A stretch of DNA of 64,000 nucleotides from the NCBI RefSeq assembly GCF_002760655.1, contig NZ_PDOC01000008.1, positions 142,946 to 206,945 on the forward strand, written 5' to 3'. The notes under the pieces were generated by a model that was given only the letters and a program-made list of their open reading frames with translations, ran no database searches and was not told the origin of the DNA. This document shows, one piece after another, positions 38,596 to 46,955 of this stretch. The position numbers were made by a program, and so were the translations under genes. Position 1 is the stretch's first letter; every line of letters starts with the position of its first letter. Source of the DNA: Massilia eurypsychrophila. Its GTDB lineage: Bacteria > Pseudomonadota > Gammaproteobacteria > Burkholderiales > Burkholderiaceae_D.

Positions 38596-39990
38596 TCAGC
38601 CTTCGGCAATGCGCTCGATTTGCCTGACCACCGCGTCGTCCGGCAAGCTGTAGACTGGGGCGAAACCGCCGCCGGGCGTACGGAAGTTGGTGGTCTGCCC
38701 CTGGTAGACCCGGGCCGAGGTCCATTGCACCTGGCCGGCGTACACGTAGCTGCGGATGTCGAACTTGAGCGAGGTCGCATCGGCGCGTTCGCCGCCGGCG
38801 CGCTCGCCGGGCCGCACCAGTGCCTGCGCGATGTAGTCGCCGGCGACGATGTCGCTCCACACGCCCTTGGTCAGCTTGTCGCCGCGGTAGGCGGCGCGCC
38901 CGCCGTAGCCGGCCAGCGGCTTGAAGAACAGCTGGCGGCGCTGCGTCCACAGCCGGCCGGCATTTTCTTGCGTCACAAGCTCGGTGGCAGGAATGTTAGC
39001 GATGAGCACATCCTGAACGGCCTGCGGGACGCCCAGCGCCTGCAACTGCGCCGCACTCGTCAGTATCGACAGGTTGCGTTTGTTGGCGTACAGCGCGTGG
39101 GCCTGCGGGTGCGGGGTCAGCACGACAGCATTGGCCAGGTATGCCGCACGCAACGATGCCGAGGCCGGCAGTTCCAGCAGAAAATCGGTCAGGCGGTTGT
39201 ACACCAGGTCGATCGCGTTGTCGTCGCACCACAGCGCGCCGTCGCGAAATTCGAACGCGGCGGGGTCGGCGATGACCGCTTTCAACCCGTGGCGCTCAAA
39301 CAATTGTTGGAACAGCAGGAACTCAGGATAAAGATACTGGTCCTCGGGATGCGCATCGACGATCGCGACCGTGGCGAGCGCCTTGCCGCGGTGCGACGCC
39401 GCCCACTCGGCGCGAAACATCGCCACGATGGCGTCTTCGAGCCCGGCACCCGACTCCACCGACGCGGCCATCTGCGCGTCGGTGGAGCAGCATGCACGGT
39501 GTGCCTTGGCCATCGCCGCGTTGAGCATGGCGCCGCCCGCATTGGTGTTTATTTCGATCAAGCCCACCGAGTCGTCGCGCAAGTGAAAGTCGTAGCCGAA
39601 GAACACGCCCCTGGCGCCGCCGGGGTCGTGTCTGGCAATCTGCGGCGCATGTTCGAGCACGAACTGGCGATAAGCCGGCATGGCGATCACCGATTCGATC
39701 GCGTCGATGACGTCGGCGATGCGCCTGGTTTGGGTCTCGGCGATAAACACCGGCCGCGACGAGAACAGAAAGGGGCAGCGCTCGGTGACGAGCTCGAACA
39801 CTTTTGCGTCGCCAAGTTCGGTCGACAAGGCGGCGCGCAGCGCGCCAACATCGAGACTGCTGCAAAAACATCCACTATTGAGCTGCTCGGCGAGCACCAG
39901 TCCGGAAGCGCCTTGTCCGCCGGAGGGAACGCCACACCTGCTGTCGAAATTTTTCACGTACTGTCCATATTCTGGCTGAAGTACCCTCAT
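38596..39990 (-). CDS. uncharacterised ATP-grasp-like protein
   Basis: A 464-residue protein. Motifs resembling ATP-grasp enzymes are visible: VGLIEINTNAGGAMLN (an acidic metal-binding strand) and LFFKPLAGYGGRAAYRGDKL (a Lys plus glycine loop). IRSYVYAGQVQWTSARVYQGQTTNFRTPGGGF follows near the end. It starts six bases after the copper ATPase stop, so it is in the same operon. I do not recognise a named family. A peptide-ligase-like reaction is possible but not shown. Confidence 0.6.
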   Translation of the reverse strand: MRVLQPEYGQYVKNFDSRCGVPSGGQGASGLVLAEQLNSGCFCSSLDVGALRAALSTELGDAKVFELVTERCPFLFSSRPVFIAETQTRRIADVIDAIESVIAMPAYRQFVLEHAPQIARHDPGGARGVFFGYDFHLRDDSVGLIEINTNAGGAMLNAAMAKAHRACCSTDAQMAASVESGAGLEDAIVAMFRAEWAASHRGKALATVAIVDAHPEDQYLYPEFLLFQQLFERHGLKAVIADPAAFEFRDGALWCDDNAIDLVYNRLTDFLLELPASASLRAAYLANAVVLTPHPQAHALYANKRNLSILTSAAQLQALGVPQAVQDVLIANIPATELVTQENAGRLWTQRRQLFFKPLAGYGGRAAYRGDKLTKGVWSDIVAGDYIAQALVRPGERAGGERADATSLKFDIRSYVYAGQVQWTSARVYQGQTTNFRTPGGGFAPVYSLPDDAVVRQIERIAEG

Positions 39991-39996
39991 CCTGCC

Positions 39997-42149
39997 CTAT
40001 TTTTTCGTTCCGCGCAGGCGCAGCGCGTTGCCGATGACCGATACCGAGCTCAGGCTCATCGCCAGCGCCGCGCCAATCGGCGACAGCAGCTGGCCGTTGA
40101 TGGGATAGAGCACGCCGGCGGCAAGCGGAATGCCTAGTGCGTTATAGATGAACGCGAAGCCCAGGTTCTGCCACATGTTCTTCACGGTGGCGACCGAGAT
40201 GCGGTGCGCCACCGCGATACCGCGCAAGTCGCCTTTCACCAAGGTCAGGTGGGCGCTGTGGATGGCCACATCGGTGCCGGTGCCCATGGCGATGCCGACA
40301 TTGGCCTTGGCCAGGGCCGGCGCATCGTTGATGCCGTCGCCCGCCATGGCGACAATTTTTCCCTGCTGCTGCAGTTTCTCCACCAGCGCAAGCTTGTCGT
40401 GCGGCTTGACCTCGCCGTAATACTCGTCGATGCCCAGTTTGGCAGCCACCGACCTGGCCGTCGTCACGCCATCCCCGGTGGCCATCACTACCGAAATTCC
40501 CATCGCCCTCAGTTCGGCCAGCGCCTCGCCGGTGGTCGCCTTGATGGGATCGGAAACGGCCAGCAGCCCCACCAGGCGGCCGTCAGAGGACAGATACATG
40601 ACGCTGGCGCCTTCCGCGCGCAAGGGCTCAGCCTGCTGTTCCAGCGGCCGCCAGTCGACTCCCTCGGACTCCATCAGCGCCGTGTTGCCGAGCGCGACAC
40701 TGGCGCCGCCAACCACGCCACGCACGCCGATGCCGCTGGCCGACTCGAAGCGCTCCGGCCGGGTCAACGCCAGGCCCTGCTGGTTGGCCGCGTCGACGAT
40801 CGCGCGCGCCAGTGGATGCTCGCTGCCCTGGTCGATGCTGGCGGCAAGCTGCAATACAGCTTCGTCGCTGCAGCCGGGCGCCGCGGCGACACTGCTGATA
40901 GGCCGGCCGGCCTTCGGTCAGCGTGCCGGTCTTGTCGACGATCAGCGTATCGATCTTGCGCAAGTCCTCGATGGCGGCGGCATCGCGAAACAGCACGCCC
41001 GAGGTGGCGGCGCGTCCGGTGGCCGCCATCACCGACATCGGCGTGGCAAGCCCGAGGGCGCAGGGGCAGGCAATGATCAGCACGGCGACCGCGTTGACGA
41101 AGCCAAACACCCAGCTTGGCTGCGGCCCGTAGAAGCCCCATGCAAGCAAGGTCAGCAGCGCGATGGCGGCAACCGCCACGACGAAATAGCCGGCCACCAC
41201 GTCGGCCAGGCGCTGCATCGGCGCGCGCGAGCGCTGCGCCTGGGCGACCAGCTGCACGATCTGCGACAGCACGGTGTCGGCGCCGATCAGGCGCTCGCCG
41301 GCGCGCTTGGTGACCGGGAGCGGCTCGCCCGTCAGCATCGATTCGTCGACCGCGCTTTCGCCCTCCGTGACGACGCCGTCGACCGGCACTTTCTCGCCAG
41401 GGCGCACGCGCAGCGCATCGCCGATGTGAACGTGGGCCAGCGCTATGTCCTCTTCGACGCCGTCCGCGCCGATGCGGCGCGCCGTCTTGGGGGCAAGCCC
41501 GAGCAGCGATTTGATCGCGGCCGACGTCTGCGACCTGGCGCGCAGCTCGAGTATCTGGCCCAGCAGCGTGAGCGAAACGATGACCGCGGCAGCTTCGAAA
41601 TACACGCCGACCCGGCCGTTGGTGGCGAAGGTGGGCGGGCACCAGCCGGGCGCCAGGACGGCGGCCACGCTATATCCGTACGCGGCGAGGACGCCCGAGC
41701 CAATCAAGGTCCACATGTTGGGGCTGAGCCGGACGATGGAGTGCGCCCAGCGCACCAGGAACGGCCAGCCTGCCCGGATGACGACAGGCGTGCTGAGGGC
41801 AAGTTCTATCCAGTTTTGCCCGGGAATGCCTTGGTGAAAAAGCAGGTGGCCAAACATTGCCAGCGCAAACAGGAGCGCCGTCATCGGCAGCGTCCACCAG
41901 AAGCGCCGGCGGAAATCGATCAGTTCGGGATTCTCTTCTTCTTCCAGCGATGGCATCTCGGGCTCGAGCGCCATGCCGCATATCGGGCAGCTTCCAGGCG
42001 CCGGCTGCCGGATCTGCGGATGCATCGGGCACGTGTACATCGTGCCCTCCGCCGGCGCCGCGGCCGGGGGTGCGGCGCCGCCAGTTGGGTGCGAACGGGG
42101 CGCGCTCGTGGTGCTGGTGGAGGTGGTGCTCGGCCTCGCGCGGTTTCAC
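39997..42149 (-). pseudogene. copper/heavy-metal P1B-type ATPase, frameshifted
   Basis: Two large frames make up one CopA-like pump. The N-terminal part has [24 protein letters not shown] (metal-binding), [11 protein letters not shown], the membrane metal site [13 protein letters not shown] and the phosphorylation motif [11 protein letters not shown]. The C-terminal part has MAGDGINDAPALAKANVG. The frame breaks at 40901-40912, where GGCC occurs three times; two copies would restore [21 protein letters not shown] second shift of one base is likely near 42090: a GTG at 42149 with a GGAGG site opens a His-rich start ([14 protein letters not shown]) in a frame that does not join YTCPMHP. A functional start at 42040 is possible. 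Sequence error or phase variation cannot be excluded. Confidence 0.8.
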
Positions 42150-42168
42150 AAGAGATCCTCCCAGGTCG

Positions 42169-42519
42169 CTATAACGCTGCGATCACCAGCTTCACCGCGT
42201 CATGCGCCGCCGCCCATCCGGACGTCACCAGCGCGGGGCGGCACTGAGCGCACTCGACGAAAGGGTTGCAGTCGTGCTCGAGTATGAAGTAGTGCGCGCC
42301 GACGGTTGGTTTGCCGACATACGAATCGACCTTGCCTGTTGTCGTCTTGCCGGCGCCGGCCACCGGTGCGGGTACGGCAGCGTCATCGGCCCACCATTGT
42401 TCGAACGGCGCGGCGTCCGCACCGTCGGGCACGTACCATGCCTTGCGCTGGGCGTTCCAGCGTGCGCCCAGCGATTTCGCCTGATCCTTTTCCGCATACG
42501 GCACTTTCAACATCTTCAT
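42169..42519 (-). CDS. DUF5710 domain protein
   Basis: A 116-residue protein. The N-terminal half, LKVPYAEKDQAKSLGARWNAQRKAWYVPDGAD, is the DUF5710 pattern also found in some DNA-primase-like and plasmid proteins. The C-terminal half has cysteines in EHDCNPFVECAQCRPAL. It lies 19 bases upstream of the copper ATPase GTG. A metal-related role is only suggested by that context. Confidence 0.7.
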   Translation of the reverse strand: MKMLKVPYAEKDQAKSLGARWNAQRKAWYVPDGADAAPFEQWWADDAAVPAPVAGAGKTTTGKVDSYVGKPTVGAHYFILEHDCNPFVECAQCRPALVTSGWAAAHDAVKLVIAAL

Positions 42520-42839
42520 TTGCTTCACTCCGTTTGTCGATGTCACGCAGTCTAGCGCACGTCCCACAGAATTGTTGGCTGAACGCAGCCGCTGGCCCGA
42601 TCTTTGGCGAATCGATCATGCCTGTAACGGAAGAATGGCGAAAGGGAAACGCGTCATACCCATTAATCCGGGTGCCCTGCGCAAGGGCTGGGAATGCGTT
42701 ACTATCGCACGCTCAGCCTTACCCTTGCTCGACGATGCCGTGCCCTGCACGCGCGCAACTCGCCCGCCGGAGGATTCGCTCCTCTGCGCCGCTCCTTGCA
42801 ATCCAATCTATCTGACGAAGCCCTTGCGGGCGCTTTTAC
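42520..42839. other. 320-base intergenic region
   Basis: The gap separates the divergent DUF5710/copper-pump operon and the membrane phosphoesterase gene. Short frames occur but none has a ribosome site or family resemblance. No MerR/CueR-type palindrome could be identified by eye. Confidence 0.4.
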
Positions 42840-43997
42840 ATGTTTTCGATCATCCTGAATGTTATCGGTTCACTGCTTCACCTTTATGTAGCAAGCAGGC
42901 TTTACAAAATCGGCCCGATCCGCGACCGCGTTTCACTAAGCGCGTGGTGGCTTGGGGCCGGTGCGATCTGGCTGTTGTATATCGCCGGCATCCAGCTCGG
43001 CGACGAAGCGCTCGACTGGCGCTGGTGGCCGGGGCAGTTCGCGATGACGTGGATCGGCATCCAGTTCGTGATGACGCTGTGCCTGCTCGTGGCCGATATT
43101 GTCACCGGCTTCGGACTGTGGTGGCGCACCCTGGCGCCGCGTCTTATCGCTGTCGCCGCCGCTGCCGGTGTCATCCTGAGTGGCTTCGGCATCTACCAGG
43201 CCATGCGCGCGCCCGGCGTTGTCGAACACGAGCTGGTGCTCAAGGATCTGCCGGCCGCGCTCGATGGCACGGTGCTCGTCGCCATCACCGACCTTCACCT
43301 CGGCGCCCAGCGCCGTTCTGGGTGGATGCAGCAGCGGGTCGAACAGATCAACGAGATCGCGCCGGCCGCCGTCCTCATGGTCGGCGACCAGGTCGAGGAC
43401 AATCCGATTGGCGACGCCCAGCTCGCGGCCGTGCTGCTAGGTTTCAAGGCGCCGATGGGCGTGTGGGCGGTGACCGGCAATCACGAGTTCTACGGTGCTG
43501 TCGACACCACGATCGCCGAGTTCGAGGCCGGCGGCGTGCGCTGGCTGCGCGACAAAAAGGTGGAACTGGCACCGGGCCTGGTGCTCGCGGGGCTCGAGGA
43601 CATTGGCAGCACCATGCGCCGTGACGGTAACTATATGGGCGGACTCGACGCGCTGCTGCCGGGGCCGCCGACGAACACGGCCACCATTCTGATGTCGCAT
43701 ATTCCGGCCCCTCCGCTGGTCGACAACGCTGCGGCAAAGGGTGTCGACCTGATGCTGTCCGGGCACACGCACGGCGGCCAGATCTGGCCATTCGGTTACC
43801 TGGTCAAGCGTCAATTTCCTCTGCTGGTAGGGGCGCACAAGGTCGCCGACATGACGCTGGTGATCAGCCGCGGCGCCGGCAGCTGGGGGCCACGCATGCG
43901 CCTGTGGCAACCGGGAGAAATTCTGACGCTGACGCTGCGCTCGGCCCAGTTCACTGGACGAGGCGCTTCGCAAGTCGCTAGCGTTGCAAAGCAATGA
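42840..43997 (+). CDS. membrane-anchored metallophosphoesterase (YkuE-like)
   Basis: A 385-residue protein. Four N-terminal membrane helices (about residues 3-20, 37-55, 68-88, 102-120) precede a calcineurin-like domain. That domain has VAITDLHLGAQ, VLMVGDQVEDN, AVTGNHEFYG and LMLSGHTHGGQIWPFGY. The domain architecture matches YkuE-type membrane phosphoesterases. The active site probably faces the periplasm; the substrate is unknown. Confidence 0.85.
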   Translation: MFSIILNVIGSLLHLYVASRLYKIGPIRDRVSLSAWWLGAGAIWLLYIAGIQLGDEALDWRWWPGQFAMTWIGIQFVMTLCLLVADIVTGFGLWWRTLAPRLIAVAAAAGVILSGFGIYQAMRAPGVVEHELVLKDLPAALDGTVLVAITDLHLGAQRRSGWMQQRVEQINEIAPAAVLMVGDQVEDNPIGDAQLAAVLLGFKAPMGVWAVTGNHEFYGAVDTTIAEFEAGGVRWLRDKKVELAPGLVLAGLEDIGSTMRRDGNYMGGLDALLPGPPTNTATILMSHIPAPPLVDNAAAKGVDLMLSGHTHGGQIWPFGYLVKRQFPLLVGAHKVADMTLVISRGAGSWGPRMRLWQPGEILTLTLRSAQFTGRGASQVASVAKQ

Positions 43998-44118
43998 ACC
44001 AGGCCTCATCGACAAACTACCCGTTGTAGCACTCCCTGGCTGGCCCGTGGGCAAGCTAACGCGCACCGACCGATGCGATTACAATGAAAGACCCAAGTCT
44101 TCCCGAAGGAGTTACACC

Positions 44119-44604
44119 ATGGATGAGAAAGGCTTCAAGATCGACATCGGCCTATCCGATGAAAGTCGCGCCAGCATTGCCGCCGGCCTGTCCGGCTTGC
44201 TCGCTGACAGCTATACCCTTTACCTGATGACCCACAATTTCCACTGGAACGTCAAAGGGCCGATGTTCAACAGCCTGCACCAGATGTTCATGACGCAGTA
44301 CACCGAACAATGGACTGCGTTAGACCTGATCGCAGAACGTATTCGTGCGCTGGGCTATCCCGCGCCGGGAACCTATTCCGAATTCGTCAAGCTGGCGACG
44401 ATCAAGGAAGTCGAGGGAGTGCCAAAGGCCATGGAGATGGTGCGGCACCTGGTCACCGCCCAAGAGGCGACCGCCCGAACTGCACGCAAGCTGTTGCCTT
44501 TGGTCAATGATGCAGACGACCAACCGACCGCCGACTTGTTGGCGCAGCGCCTGGACGTGCACGAAAAAACCGCCTGGATGCTGCGCAGCCTGCTGGAAGA
44601 GTAA
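44119..44604 (+). CDS. dps: Dps family ferritin-like DNA-protection protein
   Basis: A 161-residue protein with the Dps ferroxidase motif LMTHNFHWNVKGPMFNSLHQMF, then EQWTALDLIAERIRALG and a C-terminal helix LDVHEKTAWMLRSLLEE. Dps 12-mers store iron, detoxify peroxide and can bind DNA. The ATG follows GAAGGAG. A TACAAT box at about 44079 could be its -10. A strong hairpin terminator follows 20 bases after the stop. The N-terminus is short, without the Lys-rich tail of Escherichia coli Dps. Confidence 0.9.
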   Translation: MDEKGFKIDIGLSDESRASIAAGLSGLLADSYTLYLMTHNFHWNVKGPMFNSLHQMFMTQYTEQWTALDLIAERIRALGYPAPGTYSEFVKLATIKEVEGVPKAMEMVRHLVTAQEATARTARKLLPLVNDADDQPTADLLAQRLDVHEKTAWMLRSLLEE

Positions 44605-44623
44605 AAGTTCAAACGACGGGACG

Positions 44624-44654
44624 AAAAAAACCACGATTGTCTCGTGGTTTTTTT
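44624..44654. terminator. bidirectional hairpin terminator after dps
   Basis: A-run, ACCACGA, five-base loop, TCGTGGT, T-run. The flanking A7 and T7 make it work from either strand, ending dps and the minus-strand transcript from the tRNA side. Near-identical hairpins lie at 46147 and 46714. Confidence 0.8.
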
Positions 44655-44660
44655 GTGTTC

Positions 44661-44709
44661 TGGCGCCGCGACCTGGAGTCGAACCAGGGACGCGCGGAAT
44701 AACAGTCAG
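44661..44709 (-). pseudogene. tRNA-Asn remnant (3' half)
   Basis: The minus strand matches the 3' half of the two intact tRNA-Asn genes nearby: CCA end, T arm (CCTGG-TTCGACT-CCAGG) and part of the anticodon arm. It has scattered changes, and similarity stops before the D arm and 5' acceptor strand. The terminator and the short linker TGTTCTGG are shared with the intact copy at 46753, so this looks like a decayed duplicate. Confidence 0.75.
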
Positions 44710-44713
44710 ATTT

Positions 44714-45001
44714 TCAGCTCATCAGCCCGAGACGGCTGCGCGCGGCGGCCAGCAGGGCCGCATCGTAGGGATGCAGGTTTTCGAGGAACAGCATCTCGGC
44801 CTGTGCCGGGTCGTCCAGGCACATTTCGAGCATCACTGGGCCATCGTCCTCGACGCCGAGAAACTCCTTGCTCCAGCGGTTTTTGCGATGGGTGCGCAAC
44901 ACTTCGCAGCCCAGCTCCGCCAGCGGCACTGCAACGCCGGCGGCCACTGCCGCCAACTGCCATTCATCCCAGAATTCCACTTTTTTCGCGAGATCGTTCA
45001 T
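44714..45001 (-). CDS. small hypothetical protein
   Basis: A 95-residue protein, MNDLAKKVEFWDEWQLAAVAAG, with a helical acidic C-terminal part (DDPAQAEMLFLENLHPYDAALLAAARSRLG). No signal peptide. It lies between the intact tRNA-Asn at 45068 and the tRNA remnant. No family recognised. Confidence 0.5.
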   Translation of the reverse strand: MNDLAKKVEFWDEWQLAAVAAGVAVPLAELGCEVLRTHRKNRWSKEFLGVEDDGPVMLEMCLDDPAQAEMLFLENLHPYDAALLAAARSRLGLMS

Positions 45002-45030
45002 CGTCGTCCATATCAATAATACTGCAAAAG

Positions 45031-45060
45031 AAAAAAGGGCCACATCTCGCGACGTAGCCC
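45031..45060 (-). terminator. terminator of the first tRNA-Asn
   Basis: On the minus strand, GGGCTACGTC, a GCGA loop and GATGTGGCCC followed by T6, eight bases past the tRNA 3' end. Confidence 0.7.
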
Positions 45061-45067
45061 TGTATTC

Positions 45068-45143
45068 TGGCTCCCCGACCTGGACTCGAACCAGGGACCT
45101 GCGGATTAACAGTCCGTCGCTCTACCAACTGAGCTATCAGGGA
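45068..45143 (-). tRNA. tRNA-Asn (GTT)
   Basis: The 76 bases fold as a cloverleaf with an encoded CCA: acceptor TCCCTGA, D arm AGCTCAGTTGGTAGAGC, anticodon stem-loop around GTT (GACTGTTAATC) and T arm CCAGG with GGTTCGAGTCC. Identical to the copy at 46753. Confidence 0.93.
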
Positions 45144-45196
45144 AAAGAGCGCGCATTATAGCTTGCCGGCGCGGCGAATGACTAGCCCTCGTGCAA

Positions 45197-46081
45197 TCAG
45201 GCGGCCGCGCTGTGTGTGCGTGCCGCAAGTGCGCGTACGACCGCATCGACGAACACGGCGGGCTGGTCCACGTACAGCGCGATGCGCCGCTTGCTGATGT
45301 CGCGCGGCGAGCCGAACGCCGTGACGGCGAGCGCCGTCTCGCCCGTCAGCTCGATCAGCACGTTCGGCCGCTCGCCGGGCGAGATTGTCCACAACTGCGC
45401 ATCGGCAACCTGATCGACGCCACCGCCGAGCACGCTGCAGCGCGCGATGTCGGCGAGCGCAACCGCGCCGGAGCCACGCATGCCGGCGTCGAGGATCAAC
45501 TGCCCCTCGTCGATACGGTGGCCGCCCTCCTTCAGCCGGCGGCGCCAGCCGAAGATCCAGATTTCAGCGTACAGCAGCGCAAAGCCGGCGCCGCCGAACC
45601 ACAGCAGGCGCGGCCAGAAACCGCTGATCCACGTTGGCAGGAACGTGACGGCCACAGCGGCCAACATGGCCACCAGCATCAGCGCTGCCATCCACACGAC
45701 GGCGCTGTGCGGCCCGCCGGCCACGGAAAACTCGCCGCCCGGCACCAGCGGCCTGGCGGTGATGGTTCGCCAGGCACCGCGGTAGGCCAGCTTCTCCATC
45801 TGATAGAAGCCGCGGCTCCACGGTGGCATTGATGCCGTCGTCAGCTGGTCGAGAGTTTTGATGTTCACGCCGCTCTGCGGGTGCGTGCGAACGTTCGCGT
45901 AGCCGCGCTTGATCGCCATCGCCAGGCGCAGCACCACCCACGCGGTCAGCAGCCACCCGGCCGCGTCCCACACCGTTGCGCCGCCGGTCTCGGCCACCTT
46001 GTGGCGCACCAGATAGCCGAGGCCGACGACAACAACTGCCTGGATGACGTTCCTGACGATGCGCGCCTTCTTTGATTTCAT
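45197..46081 (-). CDS. hypothetical membrane protein
   Basis: About 294 residues. Membrane helices lie near residues 10-28 (VIQAVVVVGLGYLV), 40-58, 130-150 (VVWMAALMLVAMLAAVAVTFL) and 158-178. A cytoplasmic-looking beta-rich C-terminal domain (GQLILDAGMRGSGAVALADIAR) ends in a helix. No family is recognised. It lies between the two tRNA-Asn genes, on the same strand. Confidence 0.6.
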   Translation of the reverse strand: MKSKKARIVRNVIQAVVVVGLGYLVRHKVAETGGATVWDAAGWLLTAWVVLRLAMAIKRGYANVRTHPQSGVNIKTLDQLTTASMPPWSRGFYQMEKLAYRGAWRTITARPLVPGGEFSVAGGPHSAVVWMAALMLVAMLAAVAVTFLPTWISGFWPRLLWFGGAGFALLYAEIWIFGWRRRLKEGGHRIDEGQLILDAGMRGSGAVALADIARCSVLGGGVDQVADAQLWTISPGERPNVLIELTGETALAVTAFGSPRDISKRRIALYVDQPAVFVDAVVRALAARTHSAAA

Positions 46082-46146
46082 ATATTTCCGATGGACAATG
46101 AAACACCCATCTGGGGCGCGATAGCAATTAGGCAAGTAGGCAGGCG

Positions 46147-46172
46147 AAAAAAAGCCACGATCGTCTCGTGGC
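46147..46172 (-). terminator. hairpin terminator
   Basis: On the minus strand, GCCACGA, loop GACGA, TCGTGGC and T7. It would end the transcript of the small gene at 46272-46634. It is a diverged copy of the hairpins at 44624 and 46714. Confidence 0.7.
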
Positions 46173-46186
46173 CGCTGTTGAACTTG

Positions 46187-46252
46187 CTGGGGTCAGGTCT
46201 GACATTCGGACATTTTCGGATCGAAATGTCCGAATGTCAGACCTGACCCCAG
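46187..46252. repeat. long palindromic repeat (family A)
   Basis: Arms of 29 bases (from 46187 and ending at 46252) start CTGGGGTCAGGTCTGACATT and close on a short TCGGATC-type loop. Nearly identical to the copy at 18874. Confidence 0.85.
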
Positions 46253-46271
46253 CGTTTTTAGGCGTTGCGGA

Positions 46272-46634
46272 TCAGGGGTTGCTCGGCGGCGCCATGTCGG
46301 ACGGTTCGTGGTTGCCGCCCGTTTCGGGCACGCCCAGGCCGGTCTTGCCGGCACTGCCCTGCTGGCCGTGGGTGTCGATCGGGCCGCGCGTCGTGGTCGT
46401 GGCCGCCGTGCCGGCGCCTTCAGCCGCTTCGTCGCGGTCCCTGTCCTCGGCGTGCGGCGATGGGGCGTCGCTGTTGGTGTCTTCCAGGCTGCGCGTCATA
46501 TGGGCGCCGCCGCTGCCGCCACTGTCGCGTTGCGAGCCGTCGTGTTGCTGCGGCATGCCCTGGCTATCATTTTCGGGGCCGACCCCGACCGAGGCGTCAC
46601 CAGGGTGACCTCCTGCTGCATTGTGCGTTCCCAT
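46272..46634 (-). CDS. small disordered hypothetical protein
   Basis: About 120 residues, very hydrophilic and rich in Gly, Ser, Asp, His and Gln (GTHNAAGGHPGDASVGVGP, DTNSDAPSPHAEDRDRDE). Probably unfolded, no signal peptide. The ATG at 46634 follows AAAGGA. Its composition resembles stress-related low-complexity proteins, but no function is claimed. Confidence 0.5.
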   Translation of the reverse strand: MGTHNAAGGHPGDASVGVGPENDSQGMPQQHDGSQRDSGGSGGAHMTRSLEDTNSDAPSPHAEDRDRDEAAEGAGTAATTTTRGPIDTHGQQGSAGKTGLGVPETGGNHEPSDMAPPSNP

Positions 46635-46713
46635 GGCGATTCCTTTCACATTGTCGATGCACGGCGTGCAAGTGTGGAAGAAGGCTAACAGGAATGGGAA
46701 ATAAACGGCGGAC

Positions 46714-46740
46714 GAAAAAAAACCACGATTTCTCGTGGTT
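46714..46740 (-). terminator. terminator of the second tRNA-Asn
   Basis: On the minus strand, AACCACGA, loop GAAA, TCGTGGTT and T6-8, 12 bases past the tRNA 3' end. Confidence 0.85.
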
Positions 46741-46752
46741 CTTTCTGTGTTC

Positions 46753-46828
46753 TGGCTCCCCGACCTGGACTCGAACCAGGGACCTGCGGATTAACAGTCC
46801 GTCGCTCTACCAACTGAGCTATCAGGGA
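46753..46828 (-). tRNA. tRNA-Asn (GTT), second copy
   Basis: Same 76-base sequence as the gene at 45068, with encoded CCA and a GTT anticodon, 1685 bases away in the same orientation. Confidence 0.93.
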
Positions 46829-46955
46829 AAAGAGGCAACATTATATATTCCCGAAACCGCCCTGTCAAACTTCTGACTACTCCGCGACGACTACTGCAAT
46901 ATGGCTCTGCTGCTCTTTCGAATCGCTGTTTCCGGCGATCCGAAGAAGCAAGATC

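Noticed and set aside
37691..39990. TIR gene and ATP-grasp-like gene as a two-gene defence system
   Set aside because: They are 205 bases apart and the ATP-grasp-like gene is tightly joined to the copper pump instead.
44868..45161. Frame encoding TWTRTRDLRINSPSLYQLS
   Set aside because: It is a translation of the strand opposite the tRNA-Asn gene; the same peptide appears at the second tRNA copy.
46265..46876. Plus-strand frame running over the second tRNA-Asn
   Set aside because: Same antisense-tRNA artefact joined to an antisense frame of the small disordered protein gene.
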